Part shown: piece by piece, positions 1 through 5,721 of the stretch
How the letters are laid out: each line of letters starts with the position of its first letter
Numbering within the stretch: the first letter of the stretch is position 1
Assembly (NCBI GenBank): GCA_902766915.1
Contig: CACXFN010000160.1
Location: 1-11,444 of the forward strand
DNA: 11,444 nt
Source of the DNA: an uncultured Eubacteriales bacterium
GTDB taxonomy: Bacteria; Bacillota; Clostridia; Peptostreptococcales; Anaerovoracaceae
Reading direction: 5' to 3'
Program-made: the position numbers and the translations under genes
Notes under the pieces: model-generated
The model's input: the letters and a program-made list of their open reading frames with translations, nothing else
Databases searched by the model: none
Told to the model about the DNA's origin: nothing

Positions 1-210
1 CCTGCAGCATCCACTTCTGTTCAAAGCGAAGTGCCTCAGTCCGCCGCCTATTATGACGATGACGATGATGACTACTACGATGATGATTTGGATGATCGCT
101 ATGATTATGACGATGATGACGACAATTGGGATGATCGGAATGATTATGACGATGATTGGGACGGTGACGACGACAATGATTATGACAATGATGACGACGA
201 TGACGATTAA
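1..210 (+). CDS. C-terminal end of an unidentified protein with an Asp-rich tail (partial)
   Basis: Frame 1 is open from the first base to a TAA at 208-210, giving 69 residues with no start inside the window, so this is the 3' end of a gene that begins upstream. The first 16 residues are Ala/Ser/Gln-rich and look like a linker. The last 53 are almost purely acidic: I count 35 Asp and 8 Tyr, with a few Asn, Trp, Arg, Gly and Leu. Asp uses a mix of GAC and GAT, so this is not a simple DNA microsatellite, and the open frame ends just before a good terminator. The tail must be disordered and strongly negative. It could bind cations or sit at the cell surface, but nothing here identifies the protein. 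An ATG-rich ORF in another frame over the same bases is a shadow of the GAT/GAC codons. Confidence 0.75.
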   Translation, partial: PAASTSVQSEVPQSAAYYDDDDDDYYDDDLDDRYDYDDDDDNWDDRNDYDDDWDGDDDNDYDNDDDDDD

Positions 211-229
211 ACCTTATTCTCCCTTTTTA

Positions 230-262
230 GGGGCGACCACCAAACCAGGGTCGTCCCTTTTT
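230..262 (+). terminator. Rho-independent terminator of the Asp-rich protein gene
   Basis: GGGGCGACC at 230-238 pairs with GGTCGTCCC at 249-257 (9 bp with one G-T pair) around a 10-base loop. A T run starts directly after the stem (258-262) and resumes at 265. It lies 20 bases after the TAA at 208-210, as expected for the end of that transcript. Confidence 0.9.
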
Positions 263-280
263 ACTTTTTTCAATTGATTT

Positions 281-306
281 TCTCAATCAAATCTTCTCAA
301 TCAAAT
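281..306 (+). repeat. Short direct repeat upstream of a promoter
   Basis: The 12-mer TCTCAATCAAAT occurs at 281-292 and again at 295-306, separated by two bases (14-base period). It sits between the terminator and the -35 element of the next promoter. It may be only a small replication-slippage duplication; a regulatory role is possible but unsupported. Confidence 0.6.
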
Positions 307-309
307 TCT

Positions 310-338
310 TTGTAATAAGGAGAAAATGATGATATAAT
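310..338 (+). promoter_or_regulatory. Sigma-70/SigA-type promoter for the helical repeat protein
   Basis: TTGTAA at 310-315 and a perfect TATAAT at 333-338 are separated by exactly 17 bases. Transcription would start near 345 and give a leader of about 70 bases before the ATG at 418. With a terminator on each side, this points to a monocistronic transcript. Confidence 0.8.
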
Positions 339-417
339 ATCTGGGGCATAATAATGGATTATTTTATATAGATTTAACGGTTTTATTATTTTTAGTTAGC
401 AGTATGGAGGGAAAAAC

Positions 418-888
418 ATGGGACTCAAGGAATTCTTCGCAAGATTTAAAAAGACAACTACAGATGTATTGGAGAAAACAGATATTGATGATAAGCTGCT
501 TGATGCTGCAAAAAATGCAAAATCCAAAGTAAATGAAGCACTTGAAAAGACAGATCTTGATGATAAAATCATCGGTGCAGCTAAGGATGCAAAGGCAAAG
601 GTTGCTGACACTATTGAAAATGCAGATTTAGATGAAAAGGTTAAGGGCGCAGTAGGAACGGTAAAAAATAAGGTTAGCGAAGCTGCGGATATGGCAAAGG
701 GTAAGGTTGATGAAGCCCTTGAGAAAACCGATATTGACGATAAACTTAAAGGTGCTGTTGGCGATATCAAAGGAAAGGTAGATGCTAAAATAGATGAGGC
801 AAAGGCTATGGCAGAAGGAAAGGTTGATGCAGCTGAGACCAAGGCCGAAGCAGTTGTAGAAGAAGTTAAAGAGGCTATAGAAAAGTAG
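418..888 (+). CDS. Charged helical repeat protein (LEA/apolipoprotein-like), function unknown
   Basis: A 156-residue protein rich in Ala, Lys, Asp and Glu, with no Cys, Trp, signal peptide or membrane segment. GGAGG at 406-410 sits just before the ATG. After a short amphipathic start (MGLKEFFARFKK) the chain is made of repeats of 24 residues, beginning at Leu18, Leu42 and Ile66, then again at Leu101 after an extra 11-residue block (about residues 89-99). Each repeat begins (L/I)E(K/N)(T/A)D(I/L)D(D/E)K and continues with an Ala/Lys helix ending in KV. The last 40 residues are a plain Ala/Glu/Lys helix. An 11-residue step is typical of LEA group 3 and apolipoprotein-like helices, which suggests a long amphipathic helix or coiled coil, perhaps a stress, membrane-surface or nucleoid-associated protein. 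I do not recognise a named family. The gene stands alone between its own promoter and terminator. Confidence 0.85.
   Translation: MGLKEFFARFKKTTTDVLEKTDIDDKLLDAAKNAKSKVNEALEKTDLDDKIIGAAKDAKAKVADTIENADLDEKVKGAVGTVKNKVSEAADMAKGKVDEALEKTDIDDKLKGAVGDIKGKVDAKIDEAKAMAEGKVDAAETKAEAVVEEVKEAIEK
469..789 (+). repeat. 72-bp coding repeats within the helical repeat protein
   Basis: Repeat units start at 469, 541 and 613 (72 bases apart) and again at 718 after a 105-base step, which is 72 plus a 33-base insert. The units have diverged at synonymous sites (for example TTG GAG AAA, CTT GAA AAG and CTT GAG AAA for Leu-Glu-Lys), so the duplications are old and kept at the protein level. Confidence 0.8.
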
Positions 889-903
889 ATTGTGTTATTA
901 AGG

Positions 904-932
904 GACGGTCCCAATCTGGAGACCGTCTTTTT
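904..932 (+). terminator. Rho-independent terminator after the helical repeat gene
   Basis: GACGGTC at 904-910 pairs perfectly with GACCGTC at 921-927 around a 10-base loop and is followed by TTTTT at 928-932. The stem begins 15 bases after the TAG stop. Inner CC/GG bases could lengthen the stem with one bulged A. Confidence 0.9.
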
Positions 933-974
933 CTACGATTAATCCCTTTAGGATATATTAATTGAGGAGTATTT

Positions 975-1763
975 ATGTATAAACGTTGCAAGGTTATTGA
1001 TCAAAGGGAAAATAGTCCGGGAGTGTTTATTATGACCCTTGATGTCGGTGCGATAGCTGAAGAGACTATGCCCGGACAATTTGTTATGATTAAGTGCTGG
1101 AATGGCAGCGAGCCGTTTTTAATGCGTCCCATCAGCGTAAATGATTTGAATCGTAAAGATGGTAAAATGACCCTGCTCTATACTATCAAAGGTAGTGGAA
1201 CCAGGCTTTTATCGGAATTAAAGGCAGGTGACGAGGCTGAAATATTAGCCCCACTTGGATCTTCATTTCCAATTATTGAAGGAGCCAAGAGAGTTGCTCT
1301 GATAGGAAGAGGTATTGGAATCGCCCCACTGCTTCTTTTAGCCAAGGATTATAAAGAACAGGGTGCGGAGATATATGTCTATTTATCGGCTAAGGAAGAA
1401 AACCATCTTTTTAATAGAGAGGAATTCCAAAACCTTGGAGCAAAGCTTAGATTTACAGTGAATACAAATGAAGTTATTACCGACGAAATGATTAATGATT
1501 GTGAGAACTTAAGGTTAGACGGAGATAAGCCCTTTGATGCAGCGTATTCCTGTGGTTCCAACAGGCTTGCAAGGGGAATGCAGGAATTACATAAGAAATA
1601 TGACTTCCCTGCCTACGTATCCCTGGAGCAGCACATGGCATGTGGTATAGGGGCTTGCAAAGGATGTGTATGCACTGCTAAGAATTCGGATACGGAGGAA
1701 ATCAGTTATCCAAGGGTATGTAAGGAGGGGCCGGTTTTTCCTGTTGATATTATTTATTATTAA
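975..1763 (+). CDS. pyrK: Dihydroorotate dehydrogenase B, electron transfer subunit
   Basis: PyrK is the FAD and [2Fe-2S] subunit of class 1B dihydroorotate dehydrogenase. It passes electrons from PyrD to NAD+ in the fourth step of UMP synthesis. At 262 residues it has the usual length. The N-terminal FAD-binding barrel shows PGQFVM (33-38) and the flavin motif RPIS (51-54). The nucleotide-binding domain shows GRGIGIAP (111-118); many relatives have a Gly where this has Arg112. The C-terminal iron-sulfur cluster ligands are Cys223, Cys228, Cys231 and Cys249 (C-x4-C-x2-C-x17-C). GAGGAG at 964-969 supports the ATG at 975. The gene follows a terminator by 42 bases and no strong promoter is visible in that gap, so it may have a weak promoter or depend on read-through. 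pyrD follows 76 bases later. Confidence 0.96.
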   Translation: MYKRCKVIDQRENSPGVFIMTLDVGAIAEETMPGQFVMIKCWNGSEPFLMRPISVNDLNRKDGKMTLLYTIKGSGTRLLSELKAGDEAEILAPLGSSFPIIEGAKRVALIGRGIGIAPLLLLAKDYKEQGAEIYVYLSAKEENHLFNREEFQNLGAKLRFTVNTNEVITDEMINDCENLRLDGDKPFDAAYSCGSNRLARGMQELHKKYDFPAYVSLEQHMACGIGACKGCVCTAKNSDTEEISYPRVCKEGPVFPVDIIYY

Positions 1764-1778
1764 TTATTTATTATTAAT
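1749..1778 (+). repeat. 14-bp tandem duplication spanning the pyrK stop codon
   Basis: ATTATTTATTATTAAT occurs at 1749-1764 and again at 1763-1778, a tandem step of 14 bases. The pyrK TAA (1761-1763) lies in the first copy. The second copy recreates the same end in the spacer, as expected from slippage in an AT-rich stretch. Confidence 0.75.
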
Positions 1779-1839
1779 AGCTTGTCGATAACCTATTGAG
1801 AAACACCTAAATGATAGTCTTTTGAAAATGGAGTAATAT

Positions 1840-2757
1840 ATGTCATACAAAACCGATTTATCTGTGAACATAGCTGGTCATGTTTTTAAAAATCCAATTA
1901 TGCCAGCATCAGGAACCTACGATTATTTTGACAATAATGTTAACTGCTTCCCTATGAGTGATTTGGGGGCTATTATGATTAAAAGCGTCCATAGGCTCAG
2001 CCGACCCGGGAATCCGCCTCAGCGAATTGTGGAGGTTGTGGGGGGAATGCTTAATGCGGTTGGGATTCCTTCCGTTGGAATAGAGGAATTTGTAAAGAAT
2101 GATTTAAACAAGTTTAAGGATATTGGCACATCAGTGGTTCTAAGCATCGCCGGAAGCCAAGTGGAGCACTACGCAGAATGTCTTGAAATCCTTGATGATA
2201 ATCCAATTGTTGATGCAGTTGAGCTCAATCTGTCCTGCCCAAATGTAGGGACGGGATTGGCCTTTTCGCTGGACCCTTCAGTTCTTTCTGAGACTGTAAC
2301 TCAAGCAAGGGGAAAGACTAAACTTCCTCTCTTTGTTAAACTTGCACCTAATATCACAGACATCAAGGTGACTGCCAAGGCGAGTGAGGATGCGGGGGCA
2401 GATGCTATAACCGTTGCAAATACATGGAGAGGTATGCTTATAGATATAGAGAAACAAGTTCCCGTATTAGGTAATGTATCCGGAGGAATGTCCGGGCCCG
2501 CTATTAAACCTCAAACTATGTATCAGGTTTGGCAGGCGAGCACAGCCGTAAATATTCCCATAATAGCCAGTGGTGGCGTTTCAAGATGGCAGGATGCAAT
2601 GGAGTATTTCCTGGCCGGTGCATCCATGGTACAGGTGGGAAGTGCTAATTTTACCAATCCAATGTGTATGGTGGAGGTTATTCAAGGAATCGATGAATAC
2701 TTGGATAGCCATGGTTATAAAGGACTTACGGGGATTATTGGATTGGCGCATAAATAA
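1840..2757 (+). CDS. pyrD: Dihydroorotate dehydrogenase B (NAD+), catalytic subunit
   Basis: This is the FMN-containing catalytic subunit that oxidises dihydroorotate to orotate in the cytoplasm and partners with PyrK encoded just upstream. The protein is 305 residues, normal for class 1B. Visible hallmarks are NPIMPASGT (18-26), the FMN/substrate region IKSV (47-50) with RPGNPP and GGMLNAVG (68-75), the active-site loop NLSCPN with Cys133 as the class 1 base, a TWRGM segment, and the C-terminal phosphate-binding region IIASGGVSRWQDA followed by AGASMVQVGSA. Cysteine rather than serine at the base position marks class 1. GGAG at 1830-1833 supports the ATG at 1840. pyrK and pyrD are probably cotranscribed; other pyr genes are not in the window. 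Confidence 0.97.
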   Translation: MSYKTDLSVNIAGHVFKNPIMPASGTYDYFDNNVNCFPMSDLGAIMIKSVHRLSRPGNPPQRIVEVVGGMLNAVGIPSVGIEEFVKNDLNKFKDIGTSVVLSIAGSQVEHYAECLEILDDNPIVDAVELNLSCPNVGTGLAFSLDPSVLSETVTQARGKTKLPLFVKLAPNITDIKVTAKASEDAGADAITVANTWRGMLIDIEKQVPVLGNVSGGMSGPAIKPQTMYQVWQASTAVNIPIIASGGVSRWQDAMEYFLAGASMVQVGSANFTNPMCMVEVIQGIDEYLDSHGYKGLTGIIGLAHK

Positions 2758-2814
2758 GCTATTGATAGCCAAAAAGGCAATTAATTTGATTTTATCGAAA
2801 ATTCATAAAAAAAA

Positions 2815-2843
2815 CTCACAAAATACAAATAATGTAGTATAAT
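2815..2843 (+). promoter_or_regulatory. Probable promoter of the DUF937-like gene
   Basis: A perfect TATAAT lies at 2838-2843, with CTCACA (4 of 6 matches to TTGACA) 17 bases upstream at 2815-2820. An A-rich tract at 2807-2814 just before it resembles an UP element. The start would fall near 2850, about 38 bases before the ATG at 2888. Confidence 0.65.
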
Positions 2844-2887
2844 CGTTTCTGTAAGATATTTTAAGTTTTTTAGAAAGGTAGAAAAAT

Positions 2888-3616
2888 ATGGATCTTCTTA
2901 GCATGTTAATGAGCTCAATGACAAGTGATTCTTCAGTGGAAGCACTAACAAAGAAGGCTGGCGGTAATTCAAAGGGTATGAGCAAGCTTCTTATGCTGGC
3001 AATTCCGCTAATTATTGGTTATATGACAAAGAATGCAAAGAGTTCTTCCCAGGGAACATCCTCCCTTTTAGGAGCTCTGCAACAGCACACAAATACTTCA
3101 CCTGTAGCAAGCCAGATTACAAATGCTGATGCAAAGGATGGCGCAGCTATTCTGAACCATATCTTTGGTAAGGATTATCCAAGTGTAGTAAGCAACCTGA
3201 TGCAGCAGACAGGAATGACACAGCAGCAGGTAACAGCTGCTCTTGCAAATGCAGCACCTGCTCTCATGAGCAGCCTTTCTGCAGCAACAACATCCGCAAC
3301 ACAGGCACAGCAGAGTGCAGGCAGCGGATTCAACCTTGCTGACGGATTAGATCTTTCAGACATCGCAGCTCTCATGGGTGGTGGAAAGCCACAGCAGCAG
3401 CAGTCAAGCAGCCTTCTTGGCAGCCTTTTAGGCGGCGGAAGCAAGCCACAGCAGTCCGGTAATTTGGGCAGCGCTCTTCTTGGAAGCCTTCTGGGCGGAG
3501 GATCCAGCAGCTCCAATCCAACAGCTAGCATGTTGAGCACATTGATGGGCGGAGGAAATAATCACAGCGCATTGAACGGAACAGATCTTCTCGGAGCACT
3601 TCTGGGAATGAAGTAA
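2888..3616 (+). CDS. DUF937/YidB-like protein with Gly-Ser-Leu repeat tail
   Basis: A 242-residue protein with no signal peptide. Residues 1-130 look like the DUF937 (YidB-like) family: a helical start, a hydrophobic helix with a KLLMLAIPLIIGYM core (33-46), an LLGALQQ segment, then DGAAILNHIFGKD (84-96) and a QQVTAAL helix. The function of this family is not established. From about 150 on the chain is low complexity: hydrophobic Leu runs, each ending in GGG, recur near 161-166, 176-184, 197-205 and 216-223 with Ser/Pro/Gln spacers, and the end is LLGALLGMK. Such a tail could self-assemble, but that is inference. Gln is almost always CAG and Ala often GCA, a stronger codon bias than in the neighbouring polymerase gene, which suggests high expression. 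AAAGG at 2874-2878 precedes the ATG. A promoter and a terminator frame it as a single-gene transcript. Confidence 0.82.
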   Translation: MDLLSMLMSSMTSDSSVEALTKKAGGNSKGMSKLLMLAIPLIIGYMTKNAKSSSQGTSSLLGALQQHTNTSPVASQITNADAKDGAAILNHIFGKDYPSVVSNLMQQTGMTQQQVTAALANAAPALMSSLSAATTSATQAQQSAGSGFNLADGLDLSDIAALMGGGKPQQQQSSSLLGSLLGGGSKPQQSGNLGSALLGSLLGGGSSSSNPTASMLSTLMGGGNNHSALNGTDLLGALLGMK

Positions 3617-3643
3617 TTCCAAAACAATTAAGGGTATACGATT

Positions 3644-3678
3644 GGGGCGGTTCTTTTTGAGCCGCCTCATTATTTTTT
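3644..3678 (+). terminator. Rho-independent terminator after the DUF937-like gene
   Basis: GGGGCGGTTC at 3644-3653 pairs with GAGCCGCCTC at 3659-3668 (10 bp, two G-T pairs) around a TTTTT loop. A T-rich tail (ATTATTTTTT) runs to 3678. It ends just before the promoter region of the polymerase gene. Confidence 0.92.
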
Positions 3679-3700
3679 GAAAGACTATTTGTAAGACAGT

Positions 3701-3709
3701 TGGTATAAT
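3701..3709 (+). promoter_or_regulatory. Extended -10 promoter of the Y-family polymerase gene
   Basis: TGGTATAAT at 3701-3709 is a perfect -10 hexamer with the TGn extension. No convincing -35 exists at 16-18 bases, which fits an extended -10 promoter. I saw no GAAC-n4-GTTC type LexA box nearby, although this kind of gene is often SOS-regulated. Confidence 0.6.
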
Positions 3710-3722
3710 AATTAAAGGGGTT

Positions 3723-3750
3723 ACCGGTCGATGGGAAGAAAGAGGCCGGT
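3723..3750 (+). promoter_or_regulatory. Inverted repeat around the polymerase ribosome binding site
   Basis: ACCGG at 3723-3727 can pair with CCGGT at 3746-3750, which touches the ATG at 3751. The Shine-Dalgarno sequence (GAAAGAGG, 3738-3745) lies in the 18-base loop. The stem is only 5 bp, so an effect on translation is possible but unproven. Confidence 0.4.
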
Positions 3751-5448
3751 ATGATTAATTATATTTTTACAGGAAATTGGTCTATAGGTAGACCGTGGGG
3801 GTCGAGAAGAGTGGACTTTTCAAAGAATGACAGAATATATGTGGCAATAGACCTAAAGTCATTCTATGCTTCGGTGGAATGTATGGAGAGGAAATTAGAT
3901 CCTCTTACCACAAATCTTTTAGTTGCGGATAATTCCAGGACCGATAAAACCATCTGCCTGGCTGTATCCCCATCTCTTAAATCTGTTGGTATTTCGGGAA
4001 GAGCCAGATTGTTTGAGGCAAAGCAGGCTGTTAAAGAGGCAAATTCCAAGCGTCTTTCCCATTACAGAAAATTGCTTAAGGAAAGGCCGGAACTTTTTCG
4101 TGACTTTGTTAGTCCCGAGGATATACGTAAGCCTTGGAAAGCTGAATTTGTTGGAAAAACCTATGATGCCAAGGCTTTGTCAGAACATCCCGAACTAGGA
4201 ATCGACTTTATAACTGCGGATCCGAGAATGTCTCTCTATATGGAATACAGCACGCGTATTTACGATATATACTTGAAATATGTGGCTCCTGAAGATATGC
4301 ATATATATTCTGTGGATGAGGTTTTTATAGATGTGACAGGATATTTGGATTTATACAAATTAAGTCCCCATGATTTGACTATAAAGATAATTCGACATGT
4401 GCTTAGAGAGACAGGGATTACCGCAACCGCAGGAATTGGTACCAATATGTATTTGGCAAAAATCGCTATGGATATCGAGGCCAAACATATACCCCCGGAC
4501 GAGGATGGTGTCAGAATCGCTGAACTGGATGAAATAAGCTATAGAAAATCACTTTGGAATCATAGACCCATTACGGATTTTTGGCGCGTGGGGAAAGGAT
4601 ATGCCAAGAGACTTGCCAGCCACGGAATTTATACCATGGGGGATGTGGCCCGCTGTTCCATAGGGGATGAGAGAGATTTTCACAATGAGGATTTATTGTA
4701 TAAGTTATTTGGAGTAAATGCGGAGCTTTTGATAGACCATGCCTGGGGCTGGGAGCCTTGTACCATGGAGGCCATCAAGGATTATAAGACTGAGAATAAC
4801 AGTATAAGCCAGGGTCAGGTGCTTCAGAAACCTTATACATATGAGAAGACGAGGCTTATAGTAAAGGAAATGACGGATCAACTATCATTAACCTTGGTGA
4901 ATAAGGGATTGATTTGCGATCAGGTGGTTTTAACTATTGGCTACGATATTGAAAATCTAAGTGATCCGGAGAGAGCGGCGCTATATAAAGGCGAATACAC
5001 CATAGATTACTATGGAAGAAAGGTCCCCAAGCATGCAAATGGAAGGGCAAGTCTGGATGGATTCACTAATTCGGGAAAGATTATGATGGACGCAATGCTA
5101 TCCATATTTGATAGAACCGTAAACCCGGATTTGTTGGTTCGCAGAATCAATGTGGTGGCAAACCATGTGATTCCGGGCACAGGCGGGAAAAAGATTGAAT
5201 CAAAAAATGACGATAGTGTCCAATTGGATCTGTTCAGTCAAATACTAAAGGAAGGGGAAGAGGGCTCTGAAATAAATGGTGGAAGAACCATGTCTGAGGA
5301 GGAATTGGAGGAGGAATCAAGGATTCAGGAGACATTGCTGGCCATTAAGAAAAAATTTGGAAAGAATGCGGTTGTTAAGGCTATGAATCTGGAAGAGGAT
5401 GCGACTGCTATGGACAGAAATAAGCAGATAGGGGGGCACAAGGCATGA
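3751..5448 (+). CDS. Y-family DNA polymerase (UvrX/UmuC-like translesion polymerase)
   Basis: A 565-residue error-prone polymerase that would copy past damaged bases. The catalytic core is intact: the first metal-binding aspartate is Asp34 in AIDLKSFYASVE (32-43), and the second pair is Asp189/Glu190 in YSVDE, followed by VFIDVTGY. The thumb/HhH region includes TAGIGTNMYLAKIAMD and a DFWRVGKG segment, and a little-finger domain follows. QLDLF at residues 491-495 is a perfect match to the bacterial sliding-clamp-binding pentapeptide. After it comes a Glu-rich helical tail (about 500-565). The size and the small downstream partner resemble the Bacillus UvrX/YqjW group rather than the shorter DinB. 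GAAAGAGG just before the ATG supports this start, although the first 27 residues precede the conserved core. The gene ends in ATGA, overlapping the next start by 4 bases. Confidence 0.94.
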   Translation: MINYIFTGNWSIGRPWGSRRVDFSKNDRIYVAIDLKSFYASVECMERKLDPLTTNLLVADNSRTDKTICLAVSPSLKSVGISGRARLFEAKQAVKEANSKRLSHYRKLLKERPELFRDFVSPEDIRKPWKAEFVGKTYDAKALSEHPELGIDFITADPRMSLYMEYSTRIYDIYLKYVAPEDMHIYSVDEVFIDVTGYLDLYKLSPHDLTIKIIRHVLRETGITATAGIGTNMYLAKIAMDIEAKHIPPDEDGVRIAELDEISYRKSLWNHRPITDFWRVGKGYAKRLASHGIYTMGDVARCSIGDERDFHNEDLLYKLFGVNAELLIDHAWGWEPCTMEAIKDYKTENNSISQGQVLQKPYTYEKTRLIVKEMTDQLSLTLVNKGLICDQVVLTIGYDIENLSDPERAALYKGEYTIDYYGRKVPKHANGRASLDGFTNSGKIMMDAMLSIFDRTVNPDLLVRRINVVANHVIPGTGGKKIESKNDDSVQLDLFSQILKEGEEGSEINGGRTMSEEELEEESRIQETLLAIKKKFGKNAVVKAMNLEEDATAMDRNKQIGGHKA

Positions 5449-5669
5449 AATTTACATCAGACAAATATGATGATATAATTAATCTTCCACATCATGTATC
5501 AAAGAAAAGGCCCCATATGACTATGGCGGCAAGGGCAGGCCAGTTTGCTCCATTTGCTGCCTTAACGGGACATAAAGAGGCTATAGAAGATAAGGCGGAA
5601 GAGCATATAGATGAGTGGAATGAGGGCTCCGGAGAAGGATTATATCACGGAGAGTTTGAAGATATATAG
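5445..5669 (+). CDS. Small YolD-like protein coupled to the Y-family polymerase
   Basis: A 74-residue soluble protein whose start overlaps the polymerase stop by 4 bases (ATGA), so the two are almost surely translationally coupled. A conserved-looking core, DDIINLPHHVSKKRP (9-23), leads into an RAGQFAPFAALTGH stretch (30-43) and then an acidic helix. In Firmicutes, YolD-like proteins are often encoded directly next to UvrX/UmuC-type polymerases (Bacillus YqjW/YqjX), and the order and size match. By analogy it may bind or regulate the polymerase, much as UmuD or ImuA-type partners do, but no catalytic residues are visible and the role is inferred. The family assignment rests on memory of the motif plus context. 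Confidence 0.78.
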   Translation: MKFTSDKYDDIINLPHHVSKKRPHMTMAARAGQFAPFAALTGHKEAIEDKAEEHIDEWNEGSGEGLYHGEFEDI

Positions 5670-5693
5670 GAATATATATAGAAAGATATATAG
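5661..5693 (+). repeat. Short AT-rich direct repeat at the end of the YolD-like gene
   Basis: GATATATAG occurs at 5661-5669, where it contains the TAG stop, and again at 5685-5693, with ATATATA between them. This is the only notable content of the 52-base gap before the sortase gene. Confidence 0.5.
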
Positions 5694-5721
5694 ATAACCG
5701 ATAAAAGGGGAATTCATAAAA

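Noticed and set aside
53..277. Met/Thr-rich 74-residue ORF
   Set aside because: It is a shifted reading of GAT/GAC codons of the Asp-rich tail, which is open in frame 1 from the window edge and ends just before a terminator.
396..914. 172-residue Ser/Ala-rich ORF on the minus strand
   Set aside because: It is the antisense of the helical repeat gene, runs through its terminator, and has no ribosome site; its composition follows from the Lys/Ala/Glu codons opposite.
933..974. Promoter for pyrK with TATATT at 953-958
   Set aside because: No acceptable -35 at the right distance, and the AT-rich region makes such matches common.
2756..2780. Possible hairpin (GCTA/TAGC) after pyrD
   Set aside because: The stem is 4 bp with no T run on the coding strand, so it is not a convincing terminator.
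3175..3540. 121-residue minus-strand ORF rich in Leu, Arg, Pro and Cys
   Set aside because: It is antisense to the CAG/GGC-rich repeat region of the DUF937-like gene and has no domain or ribosome site.
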